Shown piece after piece: positions 25,524-34,539 of a stretch of 64,000 bases of DNA. Source of the stretch: Haloarcula rara (GTDB lineage Archaea; Halobacteriota; Halobacteria; Halobacteriales; Haloarculaceae); NCBI RefSeq assembly GCF_029338235.1, contig NZ_CP119785.1, forward strand, positions 1,054,001-1,118,000, given 5' to 3'. Below the pieces are notes generated by a model. It made no database searches. It saw only the letters and a list, made by a program, of their open reading frames with translations, and had not been told where the DNA came from. Each line of letters begins with the position of its first letter. Position 1 is the first letter of the stretch. Both the position numbers and the translations under genes were made by a program.

Positions 25524-26330
25524 CTACAGCTCACAGCGGCCGTCGTAGCTCGCCTCGGAGATGTCGTCGATGGCGGGGTCGTCGCCACACACCGGGCAGT
25601 CCGGGTTCGGCGCGATAGGCACCTCGTCTACCGACATCGAGCCGGCGTCGAACGCCAACAGGCGGCCGTCGAGGGTCTCGCCGTAGGCCATCGCGAGTTT
25701 GCAGACTTCAGTGGCCTGTAGACAGCCGATGGTCCCCGGGAGGACCCCCAGCACGCCGGCCGTCGAGCAGTCGGGGACGGTACCCGCGGGCGGGGCTTTC
25801 GGGAACAGACATCGGTAGCAGGGGCCCTCGCCGGTGAACGTGGTCACCTGGCCCTCGAAGCGGAAGACGGCGCCGTGAGAGAAGGGGACCCCGGCGAGCG
25901 TGCAGGCGTCGTTGACCAGAAAGCGGGTCGCGAAGTTGTCGGAGGCGTCGACGACGATGTCGTAGTCGGCGACGAGGTCAGCGACGGTGTCGGCCGACAG
26001 CCGAAGCTCGTGGGCGTCGACGGTCACGTCGGGGTTCAAATCGGCGACGAACTCGCGGGCGCTGTCGACCTTCGGCCGGCCCACGTCGCCGTCGGCGTGG
26101 ATAATCTGGCGCTGGAGGTTCGACCGCTCGACGCGGTCGTCGTCGACGATACCGAGGCGGCACACACCGGCGGCGGCGAGATACTGCAGGACCGGCGACC
26201 CGAGCCCGCCCGCGCCGACTACCAGCACGGCGGTGTCGAGCAGCGCCGCCTGCCCCGCCGGCCCCACGTCGTCCATGATGATGTGGCGGGAGTAACGGTC
26301 GAGCTGTTCGGGGTCGAGGTCCGGTCGCAT
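25524..26330 (-). CDS. ubaA: E1-like SAMP-activating enzyme UbaA (MoeB/ThiF family)
   Basis: 268 aa. It adenylates the C-terminal Gly of SAMP ubiquitin-like proteins for protein conjugation, tRNA thiolation and molybdopterin synthesis. Visible features are the ATP loop GAGGLG (39-44), RSNLQRQ (69-75), Asp-containing DASDNFATR, the active-site Cys188 (DCSTAGVLG), and zinc ligands Cys171, Cys174, Cys245 and Cys248. There is no C-terminal rhodanese domain, as expected for haloarchaea. A TATA-like GCTTATATCC lies about 26 nt before the ATG. The gene is monocistronic. Confidence 0.93.
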   Translation of the reverse strand: MRPDLDPEQLDRYSRHIIMDDVGPAGQAALLDTAVLVVGAGGLGSPVLQYLAAAGVCRLGIVDDDRVERSNLQRQIIHADGDVGRPKVDSAREFVADLNPDVTVDAHELRLSADTVADLVADYDIVVDASDNFATRFLVNDACTLAGVPFSHGAVFRFEGQVTTFTGEGPCYRCLFPKAPPAGTVPDCSTAGVLGVLPGTIGCLQATEVCKLAMAYGETLDGRLLAFDAGSMSVDEVPIAPNPDCPVCGDDPAIDDISEASYDGRCEL

Positions 26331-26477
26331 AGCGGCGTGTTGGCTACCGTCGGATATAAGCGACGGGATGCAGATGGCCACAGCGTCGCCGTCTCGGGTG
26401 GCGGTTGTCGCCGCCGTCGTCCTGAGCGCACCTATCGGGGACCTGAGACTTATTCCCCTGGGCTGCCAAGGCGATAT

Positions 26478-27026
26478 ATGAGTGATGGGGAGGAGCCGGA
26501 CAGCGGACGACGGGCTGGCATGGGCTTGCCCGTCCAGCCGCCCAAGCCGGGGACGGCGATGAGCATCTTCGTCCTGCTTGTCGGTCTCGGTATCGTCGGG
26601 GTCGGCGCTTACTCGTACGTGTCCGATTCCGCGGCGCTGGAAAACAGCGTCGAGGTGTCGGCCGAAATCACGGACACCAGCATCGAAGCGGTCGAATCGT
26701 CGCGAGGACGGACAGCGTACGTCCCGGTCGTGACGTTCCAGTACCGGTTTCAGGGGACCGACTACACGTCGGACGGAATCTATCCGGGGGATACACAGCC
26801 CCAGTACGGGGAGAGAGCGGTCGCAGCGTCACGTCTGTCGGACTACACCGTCGGCGAGCGCGTCACGGCCTACGTCGACCCCGACGCACCGGGGCAGGCG
26901 TTCCTCGAACCATCCCGGTCCGGACTGCCGATAGGGGCCATCATCGTCGGCGTCCTCGTCTGTCTCGTCGCTGGCATAGGACTGTATCAGGCGCGCCGGC
27001 AAGCACGCGCACGCGAACTCCGCTGA
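26478..27026 (+). CDS. DUF3592-type membrane protein
   Basis: 182 aa. Transmembrane helices at about 28-47 (MSIFVLLVGLGIVGVGAYSY) and about 152-172 flank an extracellular beta-rich domain (YVPVVTFQYRFQGTDYTSDGIYPG...YTVGERVTAYVDPDAPGQAFLEP), the DUF3592 pattern. The function of this domain is unknown in any organism I know of. It is divergent from ubaA and convergent with the transducer gene, ending 4 nt from it. Confidence 0.82.
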   Translation: MSDGEEPDSGRRAGMGLPVQPPKPGTAMSIFVLLVGLGIVGVGAYSYVSDSAALENSVEVSAEITDTSIEAVESSRGRTAYVPVVTFQYRFQGTDYTSDGIYPGDTQPQYGERAVAASRLSDYTVGERVTAYVDPDAPGQAFLEPSRSGLPIGAIIVGVLVCLVAGIGLYQARRQARARELR

Positions 27027-27030
27027 GGGC

Positions 27031-28017
27031 CTAATTGTTCCGCTGGAGGTCTTCGACGAGGTCGTCCATCTTCCGGTTGATACCGGCTATCTGGTCGGTC
27101 TGGCCCTCGGCCTCGTCGGCGATGTCGGCCGTCGCGTCGGCGATGACCTCGGCGGCGTCGGTCGCCTGGTCGACCATACTCGCCACTTCCTCGGTGGAAG
27201 CGGCCTGTTGGTCCGTGGCGGTCGCGACCTCTTCGATGCCGTGGTTGACCTCACGGACGGCGTCGTCGATATCCGAGAGAATCTTCGTCGATTCCTCGAC
27301 GGTGTCGATACCGTCGTCTATCTGTTGGTTGCTCGTTTCGAGACTCTCGACGGCGTTCTCGGTGTCGTCCTGAATGCCGTCTATCATCTGCTCGATGGCG
27401 GTCGCCTGTTGCTGGGACTCCTCGGCGAGTGATTTAACCTCGTCGGCGACGACAGCGAATCCCTCGCCGGCCTCGCCGGCGCGAGCAGCCTCGATGGAGG
27501 CGTTCAGCGCCAGCATATTCGTCTGGTCGGCGATGTCGTTGATGACCTCGACGATTTCGTCTATCTCCTGGACGCCCTGTTGAATCGTGCGAACGTCCTG
27601 GGCGACGCTGTCGGCGGCCTGCTGGATAGCCTCCATCGCCTCGTGGACGTCTTCGGCGTTGTCCTGGCCCCGTTCAGCGAGCTGGGTGGCCTCGCGAGAG
27701 GCCGCCGAGACCTCCTCCGAGGATGAGGCAATCTCCTCGACGGACGCCGAGAGGTTCGACACCTCGCTGGCGATTTCGGCCATCCCCTCGTACTGCTCTG
27801 CGGTCCGCTCGCGGATGTCGGCCGTCTCCCGGGCGATGTCGACCGACGAGTTCTCCAGTTCGGCAAGCAGCGTCTGTATCTCGCTTGCGACCTCGTGGTC
27901 GTAGCCGGCCTGCCGGTCGATGTTCTCGGCGATATCGTCCTCGATATCGGCGTCGATATCGTCGTCGATGTCGGCGCTTGCTGAGACGTCGGGACTCCCG
28001 AGCTCTGATTCGGCCAT
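27031..28017 (-). CDS. Soluble methyl-accepting chemotaxis-type transducer
   Basis: 328 aa without transmembrane segments. Residues 1-60 are acidic; the rest is a long coiled coil containing the conserved hairpin tip ([20 protein letters not shown], then [23 protein letters not shown]) that contacts CheA/CheW. No PAS, HAMP or globin domain precedes it, so the sensed signal must come through another protein or the acidic N-terminus. Glu/Gln-rich heptads flank the tip as likely methylation sites. A TATA-like GCTTTTTGT lies about 30 nt upstream. The start MAESELGS was chosen over a 14-residue extension. Confidence 0.88.
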   Translation of the reverse strand: MAESELGSPDVSASADIDDDIDADIEDDIAENIDRQAGYDHEVASEIQTLLAELENSSVDIARETADIRERTAEQYEGMAEIASEVSNLSASVEEIASSSEEVSAASREATQLAERGQDNAEDVHEAMEAIQQAADSVAQDVRTIQQGVQEIDEIVEVINDIADQTNMLALNASIEAARAGEAGEGFAVVADEVKSLAEESQQQATAIEQMIDGIQDDTENAVESLETSNQQIDDGIDTVEESTKILSDIDDAVREVNHGIEEVATATDQQAASTEEVASMVDQATDAAEVIADATADIADEAEGQTDQIAGINRKMDDLVEDLQRNN

Positions 28018-28099
28018 AACACGACTGGCAAGGGAACTGCGCACAAAAAGCGCCATGCCTAATGGAATCAAATCTGAAAACCGAACCGTCGAGAGAGTG

Positions 28100-29599
28100 T
28101 CAGCAGTCGTAGAGGTCGCGGTACTTCTCGTCGGCGTAGGCGAGGAAGTGGTCGGCACTAACGGACTCGCCGGTCGCCTCGCGCACCAGGTCGTCGGTCT
28201 CGTAGCGGGCGCCGTGGCGGTGGACGTTCTCGGTGAGCCAGTCGTGGATGTCATCGAAGTCGCCGTCACGAACGAGCGTGTCCACGTCGCCCACGTCGGC
28301 CCGGAGGTGGTGGTCAAGCTGGGCGGCAAGCACCGAGCCGAGCGTGTACGTCGGGAAGTAGCCGATAGCGCCGTTGGTCCAGTGGATGTCCTGCAGACAG
28401 CCCTCGGCGTCGGTCTCGGGTCGCACACCGAGGTACTCCTCCATCTTCTCGTTCCAGACCTGTGGCACGTCCTCGACGGCCAGGTCGCCCCGAATCAGGT
28501 CCCGCTCGATTTCGAAGCGGAGGACGATGTGCATGTGGTAGGTGAGTTCGTCGGCCTCCACGCGAATCAGGTTGTCCGGGTGGACCGTGTTTGCGGCCTC
28601 GTAGAACTCGCGGGGCGAGGCGTCGATGCCGAGGTGGTCGTTGGCCGTCTCGGCAAAGTGGTCCCAGAACGGCCGGGAGCGGCCGACGTGGTTCTCCCAG
28701 AATCGCGACTGTGACTCGTGGACCGAGAGGTCCCGGTTGTCGCCCAGCGGTGTGCCGTACTGCTCCCGTGGGAGTCCGAGCGTGTAGGTGGCGTGGCCGA
28801 ACTCGTGGATGGTCGAACCGACGGCGTCCATCGGGTCGTCGGGCTTGAAGCGGGTGGTGACGCGGGCGTCGAACTGCGTCCCCGTGGAGAACGGGTGGGG
28901 CGCAGTGTCAAGGCGGCCGTGGTCCCAGTCGTATCCCAGCGTGGCGAGGGCGTCCTCGACGAGCGCGTGCTGGGTGTCGTCGTCGTAGGTTCCCGAGAAG
29001 GGATCCGCGAGGGTGACGTCGCTGTCGGCGATGTCGTCGATGAGGGGAACCAGTTCGTCCCGCAGCGTCGTGAGGACGTCCTCAGCGGTGTCGATACCCA
29101 GGTACGGCTCGTACTCCTCAAAGAGAACCTCGTAGGGGTCCCGGTCGGGGTCGATGGCGGCGGCGTACTCCCGTCGGAGCTGTACCATCTCTTCGAGCGT
29201 GTCGGCGTACATCTCGAAGTCGTCCTCGGCCTTGGCCTCCTCCCAGACCGGCAGGGCGTTCGAGGACGCTTCCGAGATGCGCTCGACGAGATCCGAGGAG
29301 ACCCGCACCGCGCGTTCGTGGTCCCGTCGGACCTCCCGGACGACGGCCGCCTCCTCGGCGTCGAGGTCCGCCGCCTCGAGTTCGTCCAGCCACTCGCCCA
29401 GCTGGTCGTCGGTCAGCAGGTCGTGGTGCAGCGTCGAGAGGGCGGAAGACTGCTTGGCGCGGGCGGGCGTGCCGCCCTCGGGCATCATCACCTGCTGGTC
29501 CCACTGGAGGACGCTCCCCGCATCGGAGACGTAGTGGAGCTGCCGGACGTGCTCTATGAACTGCTCGTAGGTCTCGCTCGTCTCGGTCGTCGTTGCCAT
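28100..29599 (-). CDS. Carboxypeptidase M32 (Taq family metallopeptidase)
   Basis: 499 aa, the usual length. It removes C-terminal residues from peptides. The metal site HEFGH is at 265-269, with the downstream conserved Glu region [14 protein letters not shown] as third ligand and active-site context. N-terminal [20 protein letters not shown] and [20 protein letters not shown]-type blocks match M32. It is a cytosolic monocistronic gene. The tnpB element lies directly upstream of its start, about 40 nt away, and could have displaced its promoter. Confidence 0.95.
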   Translation of the reverse strand: MATTTETSETYEQFIEHVRQLHYVSDAGSVLQWDQQVMMPEGGTPARAKQSSALSTLHHDLLTDDQLGEWLDELEAADLDAEEAAVVREVRRDHERAVRVSSDLVERISEASSNALPVWEEAKAEDDFEMYADTLEEMVQLRREYAAAIDPDRDPYEVLFEEYEPYLGIDTAEDVLTTLRDELVPLIDDIADSDVTLADPFSGTYDDDTQHALVEDALATLGYDWDHGRLDTAPHPFSTGTQFDARVTTRFKPDDPMDAVGSTIHEFGHATYTLGLPREQYGTPLGDNRDLSVHESQSRFWENHVGRSRPFWDHFAETANDHLGIDASPREFYEAANTVHPDNLIRVEADELTYHMHIVLRFEIERDLIRGDLAVEDVPQVWNEKMEEYLGVRPETDAEGCLQDIHWTNGAIGYFPTYTLGSVLAAQLDHHLRADVGDVDTLVRDGDFDDIHDWLTENVHRHGARYETDDLVREATGESVSADHFLAYADEKYRDLYDC

Positions 29600-29776
29600 G
29601 GCAGGGGGTTAGACTGGCTGGCCTATCTTGGTTCCGCTAGAGAATCCCGCCGTTTACGGCGGGAGTGAATCGCGTGAGCTCCGTGCCACAATAGCCACAC
29701 TGTTGCCTAACTGAATAGCCAACATAAGTATTTATTGGAGTGAAAAGTATAAATTATTGTGTAAACAGATACTGAT

Positions 29777-29903
29777 ATGAAGTGCGGTGGTGACCTGCAC
29801 GAGCGGGTCAAAGTGTACGCTCACAAGAATGGTACTCCGCCATCCGCGTGCCTACCGCGAGCTAATTGAACAAGGATTAGAGATAGATGGAAACGGCGAC
29901 TAA
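29777..29903 (+). pseudogene. Broken ribbon-helix-helix-like ORF ahead of tnpB
   Basis: Frame one from ATG 29777 reads MKCGGDLHERVKVYAHKNGT before a stop at 29867. A second frame, stopping at 29901-29903, reads HPRAYRELIEQGLEIDGNGD. Joined, LHERVKVYAHKNG...RAYRELIEQGLE looks like a CopG-type ribbon-helix-helix chain with a frameshift in the turn. The second half overlaps the start of tnpB. Intact relatives upstream of other tnpB genes would be the test; this is an inference from pattern. Confidence 0.45.
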
Positions 29904-31218
29904 GACGCTCGAAGCCACACTCGCCCCGCCGACAGCCCACAAGGAGGGGAAACTGTGTGATCTGCTCGAAACCTACCGTGAGGGGCTACACGAGGCGTTT
30001 GACGCCGGGTGCGACACGATGAGCGCAACTAGCGAAGTGGTGACGCCTTACGACCTGCCGTATCAGGCAAAAGCGGCCCTCTGCAACTACGTTCCACAAC
30101 TGCACGGCGCCTACGGCGCTCAAGAGTTAGACGACGACCACCCGGTTCGGCTCACCAATCAAGCCGCCGAGTTTGATCACTCTCCGGCGCGAGAATACGA
30201 GTTTACATGGTGGGCACCCCAGCCCGGTCGCGGAACGAATTTCTGGATACCGCTTCGTATCAACCCCGAACAAGAGGGACTGTGGCACGACCTCGTGGAC
30301 GGGGACGCTTCGGCGGGCCAACTCCGCCTGCAACGCAATCGCACATCGTGGACGCTACACGTCACTGTCGAATTTCCGGTCGAAGAACCCGACTACGCGA
30401 TAGACGGCGACGACGTGACACACATCGGTCTGGATATTGGTGAAACTGCCCTGATAACGGGCTGTGCCCTCAAGGACGGTTCACCAACTGGCCCGTTCGT
30501 GTGTGACGGGAGCCGTGCGAAGCATCTCCGCAAAGAGATGCACACGACCCTGAAAAGACTCCAAGAGCGTGACGCCGCCGAGTGGCGGATTAACGAGCGA
30601 TTCGACCACTACCAGAACGCACTCACGGATATTGTCGAGAAAGCGTCTCGACAGGCCGTTGAGTACGCCCGTGGTTTCGAGAAGCCGGTAATCGTGATGG
30701 AGAATCTGACCTACATCCGTGAGGAGATGGACTACGGTTCTTACATGAACCGGCGGCTCCATGCGTGGGCGTTTGCTCGGTTACAGAACCGCGTCAAGGA
30801 CAAAGCACGGGAGGCTGGTATCCCCGTTGAGTACGTCCGACCGGAGTACACCAGTCAGACGTGCCACGCCTGCGGCTACATCGGAAACAGGGCCACACAA
30901 GGCACATTTCGGTGTACCAATGACGAGTGCCGCGTCACGGAGTTTCAGGGCGACATAAACGGCGCAATTAACGTTGCACGACGGGCTGACCCGTGGGGAG
31001 AGAGCGTGCCGCTGAAACCGGCAGGCAGTGACTCGCCGCGGGGTGGGAGTGCCTGTGACAGCACCACGACCTCGTTCGAGACGGCGAAGCCGTCTCGTGA
31101 TCACGAAAGACGCAACGCGTCTTTCAAACGACACCGTGAGATGAGCGAGAAACACTCGCAAATGACTCTCTCGGCGTTCCACGGGTCGGAACCCTCTACC
31201 AGCGATAATCGCACTTAG
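29887..31218 (+). CDS. tnpB: TnpB, RNA-guided nuclease of the IS200/IS605 family
   Basis: 443 aa. RuvC-like catalytic residues are all present: Asp183 (GLDIGE), Glu272 (VMENLTY) and Asp356 (GDINGA), with a zinc finger of Cys326, Cys329, Cys343 and Cys348 between the last two. TnpB proteins are programmable DNA nucleases guided by an omega RNA from the element's right end, and they keep the element in place after excision by TnpA. The protein appears intact. The coding DNA near its end (31078-31125) contains two perfect 3-nt-loop hairpins. The tail beyond residue 370 is low-complexity and not part of the fold. Confidence 0.92.
   Translation: METATKTLEATLAPPTAHKEGKLCDLLETYREGLHEAFDAGCDTMSATSEVVTPYDLPYQAKAALCNYVPQLHGAYGAQELDDDHPVRLTNQAAEFDHSPAREYEFTWWAPQPGRGTNFWIPLRINPEQEGLWHDLVDGDASAGQLRLQRNRTSWTLHVTVEFPVEEPDYAIDGDDVTHIGLDIGETALITGCALKDGSPTGPFVCDGSRAKHLRKEMHTTLKRLQERDAAEWRINERFDHYQNALTDIVEKASRQAVEYARGFEKPVIVMENLTYIREEMDYGSYMNRRLHAWAFARLQNRVKDKAREAGIPVEYVRPEYTSQTCHACGYIGNRATQGTFRCTNDECRVTEFQGDINGAINVARRADPWGESVPLKPAGSDSPRGGSACDSTTTSFETAKPSRDHERRNASFKRHREMSEKHSQMTLSAFHGSEPSTSDNRT
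31078..31125. repeat. Two perfect small-loop hairpins inside the tnpB 3' end
   Basis: 31078-31096 is GAGACGGC, loop GAA, GCCGTCTC; 31105-31125 is GAAAGACGC, loop AAC, GCGTCTTTC, with the palindrome CGTGATCACG between them. They encode the low-complexity tail ETAKPSRDHERRNASF. They share their architecture with the intergenic hairpin blocks elsewhere in the window. Confidence 0.8.
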
Positions 31219-31224
31219 CTGGTA

Positions 31225-31272
31225 TTCCACATGCGTGGGAAGCCGCGCCGTTTACGGCGCGGAGGATGTCAC
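31225..31272 (+). ncRNA. Likely omega RNA 3' scaffold / right end of the tnpB element
   Basis: The sequence after tnpB holds a 6-bp hairpin (TTCCAC/GTGGGA, 31225-31240) and the 8-bp TTTA-loop hairpin (31243-31262), then GGAGGATGTCAC. In characterised IS200/IS605 systems the right end is transcribed as the guide scaffold and the guide is the sequence just outside. By analogy the guide here would begin near 31273. The RNA's 5' end is unknown and probably lies within tnpB. Confidence 0.5.
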
Positions 31273-31301
31273 AGACGCGTTGCCGGCGGAAAGCCTGGAC
31301 G

Positions 31302-32582
31302 TCACTGGGTCCGCCGGCACAGCCACGCCCCGGCGCCAAGCACCAGCCCGAGGAGCGCCGAAGAAGCGCCGAACCCGGGACCCGACGCACCCGTGGTAGG
31401 CGAGCCCGACGCTGTCGTGGCAGTGGGCGGCGTCCCAGTGGGAGAGGACTGCGCCCGGGACGGTGTCGCCGTGGCCGACTCCGAAGAGAGCTCGAACGTC
31501 CCGACGACGCCCGCGTGGTCCGAGGGCCAGACGCGGACCGTCTCGCCATCGACCTCGACCGCGGTTCGGTCCTCCGGCTGGTCGCCGACGCGGTCGATAG
31601 CTGTCGGGCGGACCGAGCCGCGGTACAGCACCGTGTCGATGCGTCGGGAAAGCAGTGACTCGTCGTTGCGCAGGTCCTTGGCCTGACAGCAGGTGGCACC
31701 GTTCGCGTCGGGCCGGAGCTCGGGGTAGGGGTCGGTCAGCGAGCGCGTCAGCAGGTCGTAGGCGTCCTCGCCCGGAGCGCTGTTGAGGTCGCCACAGACG
31801 ACCACCGGCCCCGTCGCGGGGAGCGCGTCGAGCAGTTCCTGTGCCTGCCGGCGTCTGTATCGGGGCGAGGCCGACGCCAGATGGGTCGAGACGGCCCGGA
31901 CGTCGACGCCGCCGACGGTCACGTCGGCCGCGCTGTAGCCGCGAGTGATGGGTAAGGTCCGGTCGCTCTCGGGTATCGGGAGTTCCAGCGCGGCGTCGTA
32001 GGTCGCCGTCACCGGGTCGGCGGTGTCGAGGTCGCTCCGGACGAGGAGCACGTCACGGTCGGTGATACGGAGGTCGACCGGGTCGTCGTCGGTCTCGGCG
32101 GGCAGTTCGAAGTCGTTGGCCACCGACTCGGCGGCGACGGTGTAGTCGAGCCCCCGCTCGGCCAGCGCCGTCCGAATCCGGTCGAGCAGGTCGACCACCA
32201 CCTCGCCGGCCGCCGCCCTCGAATCTGTGCCGTACGCACCCGTGTCCTGCCGTCGGAGCAACACCGCTTCCTGCAGGGCCAGCACGTCCACGTCGGCGGT
32301 CTCGACAGCCGCGGCGATGCTGTCGGCGCGGGCCGCGTACAGCTCGGGCTCGATATCCGCGAGGAACCCGCCGGTAACGTCGCGTACCTCGGCCAGTGAG
32401 TCCGCCCGCAACAGCTCGGCGACGTCGAAGCCGAGATACGCGTTCTGGGTCATGACCGTCGCGGCGGGCGACGCTCCGGCGGCTGTCCCGGTCGCCCCGG
32501 CGAGTCCGGCGGCGACAGCGGCCGTGCTCCCGAGGACGGCCCGGCGAGTGACTGGCGAGCGTGTGGTGTCCGGCGAACGCAT
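31302..32582 (-). CDS. Secreted endonuclease/exonuclease/phosphatase-family protein, Tat-exported, membrane-anchored
   Basis: 426 aa. A twin-arginine signal (TRRAVLGSTAAVAAGLAGAT) exports the folded protein. The catalytic fold is visible in VMTQNAYLG, LALQEAV (Glu ligand), VSTHLAS, VVCGDLNSAPGED (Asp/Asn) and WPSDHAGVVG (Asp-His), the EEP phosphohydrolase pattern. A Ser/Thr-rich stalk (about 370-400) precedes GPGFGASSALLGLVLGAGAW, resembling a PGF-CTERM sorting signal. The substrate could be extracellular DNA, phospholipid or a sugar phosphate. The start MRSPDTTRS was chosen because it places the RR motif at residues 13-14. Confidence 0.88.
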   Translation of the reverse strand: MRSPDTTRSPVTRRAVLGSTAAVAAGLAGATGTAAGASPAATVMTQNAYLGFDVAELLRADSLAEVRDVTGGFLADIEPELYAARADSIAAAVETADVDVLALQEAVLLRRQDTGAYGTDSRAAAGEVVVDLLDRIRTALAERGLDYTVAAESVANDFELPAETDDDPVDLRITDRDVLLVRSDLDTADPVTATYDAALELPIPESDRTLPITRGYSAADVTVGGVDVRAVSTHLASASPRYRRRQAQELLDALPATGPVVVCGDLNSAPGEDAYDLLTRSLTDPYPELRPDANGATCCQAKDLRNDESLLSRRIDTVLYRGSVRPTAIDRVGDQPEDRTAVEVDGETVRVWPSDHAGVVGTFELSSESATATPSRAQSSPTGTPPTATTASGSPTTGASGPGFGASSALLGLVLGAGAWLCRRTQ

Positions 32583-32657
32583 ACACGGGAGACTGCGTAG
32601 AGCCGACAGAAATAATGTCGTCTCCCGTACCATTTATATCGAGTGTCGGCGGGGCGG

Positions 32658-33836
32658 TCATCCCAGCCACGACGCGACCACACCGTCGTAGATTCGCCGG
32701 CACCGTTCCAGCACGTCGATTGAGACGCTTTCGGTCGCGGTGTGGGCCTCGCCGGGTTCGGCGGCCCCGACCACGACGCAGTCGGTGCCAGCGGCGGCGA
32801 GCCAGCCGGCGTCGGTCGCGTGTGGCTTGACGACGTGTTCGGGGTCAGCGTCCTGGGCCGCGGTCGCTGCGTCCAGTACGGCGTCGGCGAAGTCGGCGTC
32901 GCCACAGGCCATCGGCGGGAGGTCCTGGTCGACCCGCAAGGAGACGCCCGCGATATCCTCGATACGCTCCAGGGGAGCGCGCTCGCCCGGCACCGTCCGC
33001 TCGTCGACGGTCGCCTCGCAGCGTTCGGGGACGACGTTCCAGGCCGAGCCGCCGTCGATTTCGGTGACCGCGACGCTCCCCTGGAGCTCGTGACCCAGCA
33101 CCTCAGCGGTCGGAGAGTCGAGGTCCCTGACCACGTCGACCGCGTCGGTCGCCCGATAGATGGCGTTCTCGCCGGCGTCGACTTCGCTGGCGTGGGCCGC
33201 CTCGCCCTCGGCGGCGATTGTCGACCCCCGCCGGCCCTTGTGCGCGACGGCCACGTCGGTCACCCCCGGCCCGGAGTAGCCCGTCGACCCCTCCACGACG
33301 ACGGCGTAGTCGGTCTCGAACCCGTCTTCGACGGCGGCCCGACACCCCTCGCCGCCCTGTTCCTCGCCGGCGAATGAGGCGACGACGAGTTCACCGTCGG
33401 TGGGGTCGGCGGTAGCGAAGGTCAGCATCGCCGCCGCGAGCGAACCCTTCATGTCGGCGGTACCGCGGCCGTAGAGGCGCTCGCGTGTCGTTTCACTCCC
33501 GCTCGCGCTGTTCGAGGCCTCACTCCGTTCGGCCTCGCGGCCCTCGCGTGTCGTTTCACTCCCGCTCGCACCGTCCGTGGTCTCGCGGCGCTCGACCACG
33601 TACTCACCGTCCTCGTCGACCTGCGACTCGTCCGGCGGCACGACGTCGTGGTGGCCGACCAGCGCGAGCGAGGGCTCGCCCGTCCCCTTGCGCGCGATGA
33701 CGTTGCCGTGTACGTCGTGAGTGACAGCGGCCTCAGTGTGTTCGCGGAGCCAGTCGGCGACGAAGGCGCCGGCAGCGGCCTCGTCGGCGTGGCTCGGAAT
33801 CGCGACGAGTTCCTCGGTCAGTGAGACGACGTCCAT
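32658..33836 (-). CDS. M20-family metallopeptidase (ArgE/DapE/LysK-like) with a repeat insertion
   Basis: 392 aa. Zinc-site motifs are visible: GHHDVVP (61-67), YGRGTADMKG (122-131, Asp128 bridging) and FAGEEQGGEG. It probably hydrolyses an N-acyl amino acid or dipeptide. Residues about 81-119 (VERRETTDGASGSETTREGR, then EAERSEASNSASGSETTRER) form a hydrophilic insert at the tip of a loop just before the metal Asp and contain a 21-residue direct repeat. The insert looks like a dispersed repeat captured in frame; the fold may tolerate it. DapE, ArgE and LysK cannot be separated from sequence alone. Confidence 0.88.
   Translation of the reverse strand: MDVVSLTEELVAIPSHADEAAAGAFVADWLREHTEAAVTHDVHGNVIARKGTGEPSLALVGHHDVVPPDESQVDEDGEYVVERRETTDGASGSETTREGREAERSEASNSASGSETTRERLYGRGTADMKGSLAAAMLTFATADPTDGELVVASFAGEEQGGEGCRAAVEDGFETDYAVVVEGSTGYSGPGVTDVAVAHKGRRGSTIAAEGEAAHASEVDAGENAIYRATDAVDVVRDLDSPTAEVLGHELQGSVAVTEIDGGSAWNVVPERCEATVDERTVPGERAPLERIEDIAGVSLRVDQDLPPMACGDADFADAVLDAATAAQDADPEHVVKPHATDAGWLAAAGTDCVVVGAAEPGEAHTATESVSIDVLERCRRIYDGVVASWLG
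33481..33569. repeat. 26-bp direct repeat inside the M20 peptidase gene
   Basis: TCGCGTGTCGTTTCACTCCC plus GCTCGC occurs at 33481-33506 and again at 33544-33569, 63 bp apart (21 codons), in the same frame, encoding SGSETTRE on the minus strand. Between them is an imperfect palindrome around GAGGCCTCACTCCGTTCGGCCTC-like sequence (33513-33536). Confidence 0.9.
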
Positions 33837-33872
33837 ACCCGGGCGACGGCCGCGACGGGTTTGGCTCTTTTT

Positions 33873-34334
33873 CTACCGCAGCCCGGCGTACGCCACGCCC
33901 AGGACGCCACCGTAGGCGGCGTGCCACAGCAGGCTCGGCGGGGCGAAGTTCGGGAACGGCGGGGCCATCGGGAAGCCGACGGCCGAGAGCCAGATGGGCA
34001 TCACGAGCGCCGCGAGGCCGACCCACGCGAGGACCCCCCAGAAGAGGCCCAGCCCGACGACGGTGCCGGTTGAGTGGTCGCCGGGGTAGCCCCGTTCGAG
34101 AAGCGCCGCGAAGACGACTCCCAGGACGGCGCCGTGCGAGAGGTGGACGGCCCAGCCGGCGACGCCGCCCGAGAGGCCGTACAGGGCGGGAATCGCACCC
34201 GCCAGCACTGCTGCGTTCATGAGCGATACGAGGACGCCCATCACGGCGGCCCCTGCGATACCACCGACGACGCCCGCCTGCCAGTCTGCGAGGCGGACGC
34301 CGGTGTCGGCCGAGGTAGAAGTGTCGGTTGCCAT
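33873..34334 (-). CDS. Four-helix integral membrane protein
   Basis: 153 aa. Hydrophobic segments are VVGGIAGAAVMGVLVSLMNAAVLAG, LSHGAVLGVVFAAL, GLGLFWGVLAWVGLAALVMPIW and LLWHAAYGGVLGVAYAGL. The HLSHGAVLG and LLWHAAYGGVLG helices share the His-containing small-residue pattern with the 9785-10363 protein, suggesting the same broad DUF6789-like family. A TATA-like TTTGATAC lies about 30 nt upstream of the ATG. The start MATDTSTS was chosen over a 10-residue extension. Function unknown. Confidence 0.75.
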   Translation of the reverse strand: MATDTSTSADTGVRLADWQAGVVGGIAGAAVMGVLVSLMNAAVLAGAIPALYGLSGGVAGWAVHLSHGAVLGVVFAALLERGYPGDHSTGTVVGLGLFWGVLAWVGLAALVMPIWLSAVGFPMAPPFPNFAPPSLLWHAAYGGVLGVAYAGLR

Positions 34335-34539
34335 TGCACGCTGAGATGCGACAGATAGTATCAAATAGCCGACCTGAAACCGCGGCGGGCCCGCACGAGC
34401 ACGATAGCTTCAAGTACAGAACCGCACGACACCTGCTCATTCATGCGCCCTCGGTTCGGATGGCAGGTATTGTCGCACACGTGCTGTGTCGCTGATAGCT
34501 ATCCGACCTCAGTCGGGCCCGCTGAACGGAAAGCTTCAG

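Larger units (their letters stand above)
29636..31275 (+). mobile_element. IS200/IS605-family element carrying tnpB only (IS1341-type)
   Basis: The element is bounded by similar subterminal hairpins: left 29646-29663 (stem CCCGCCG, loop TTTA) and right 31243-31262 (stem CCGCGCCG, loop TTTA), each centred on GCCGTTTACGGC. The right end reads GGAGGATGTCAC, as in other haloarchaeal elements of this type. It holds tnpB and the remains of a small upstream frame but no tnpA, so it needs a transposase in trans. The exact edges are uncertain by 10-20 bases. Confidence 0.8.

Noticed and set aside
29641-29663. Left hairpin of the tnpB element read as a tRNA or terminator
   Set aside because: The TTTA-loop stem matches the right-end hairpin of the same element and lacks any tRNA cloverleaf or T-tract.
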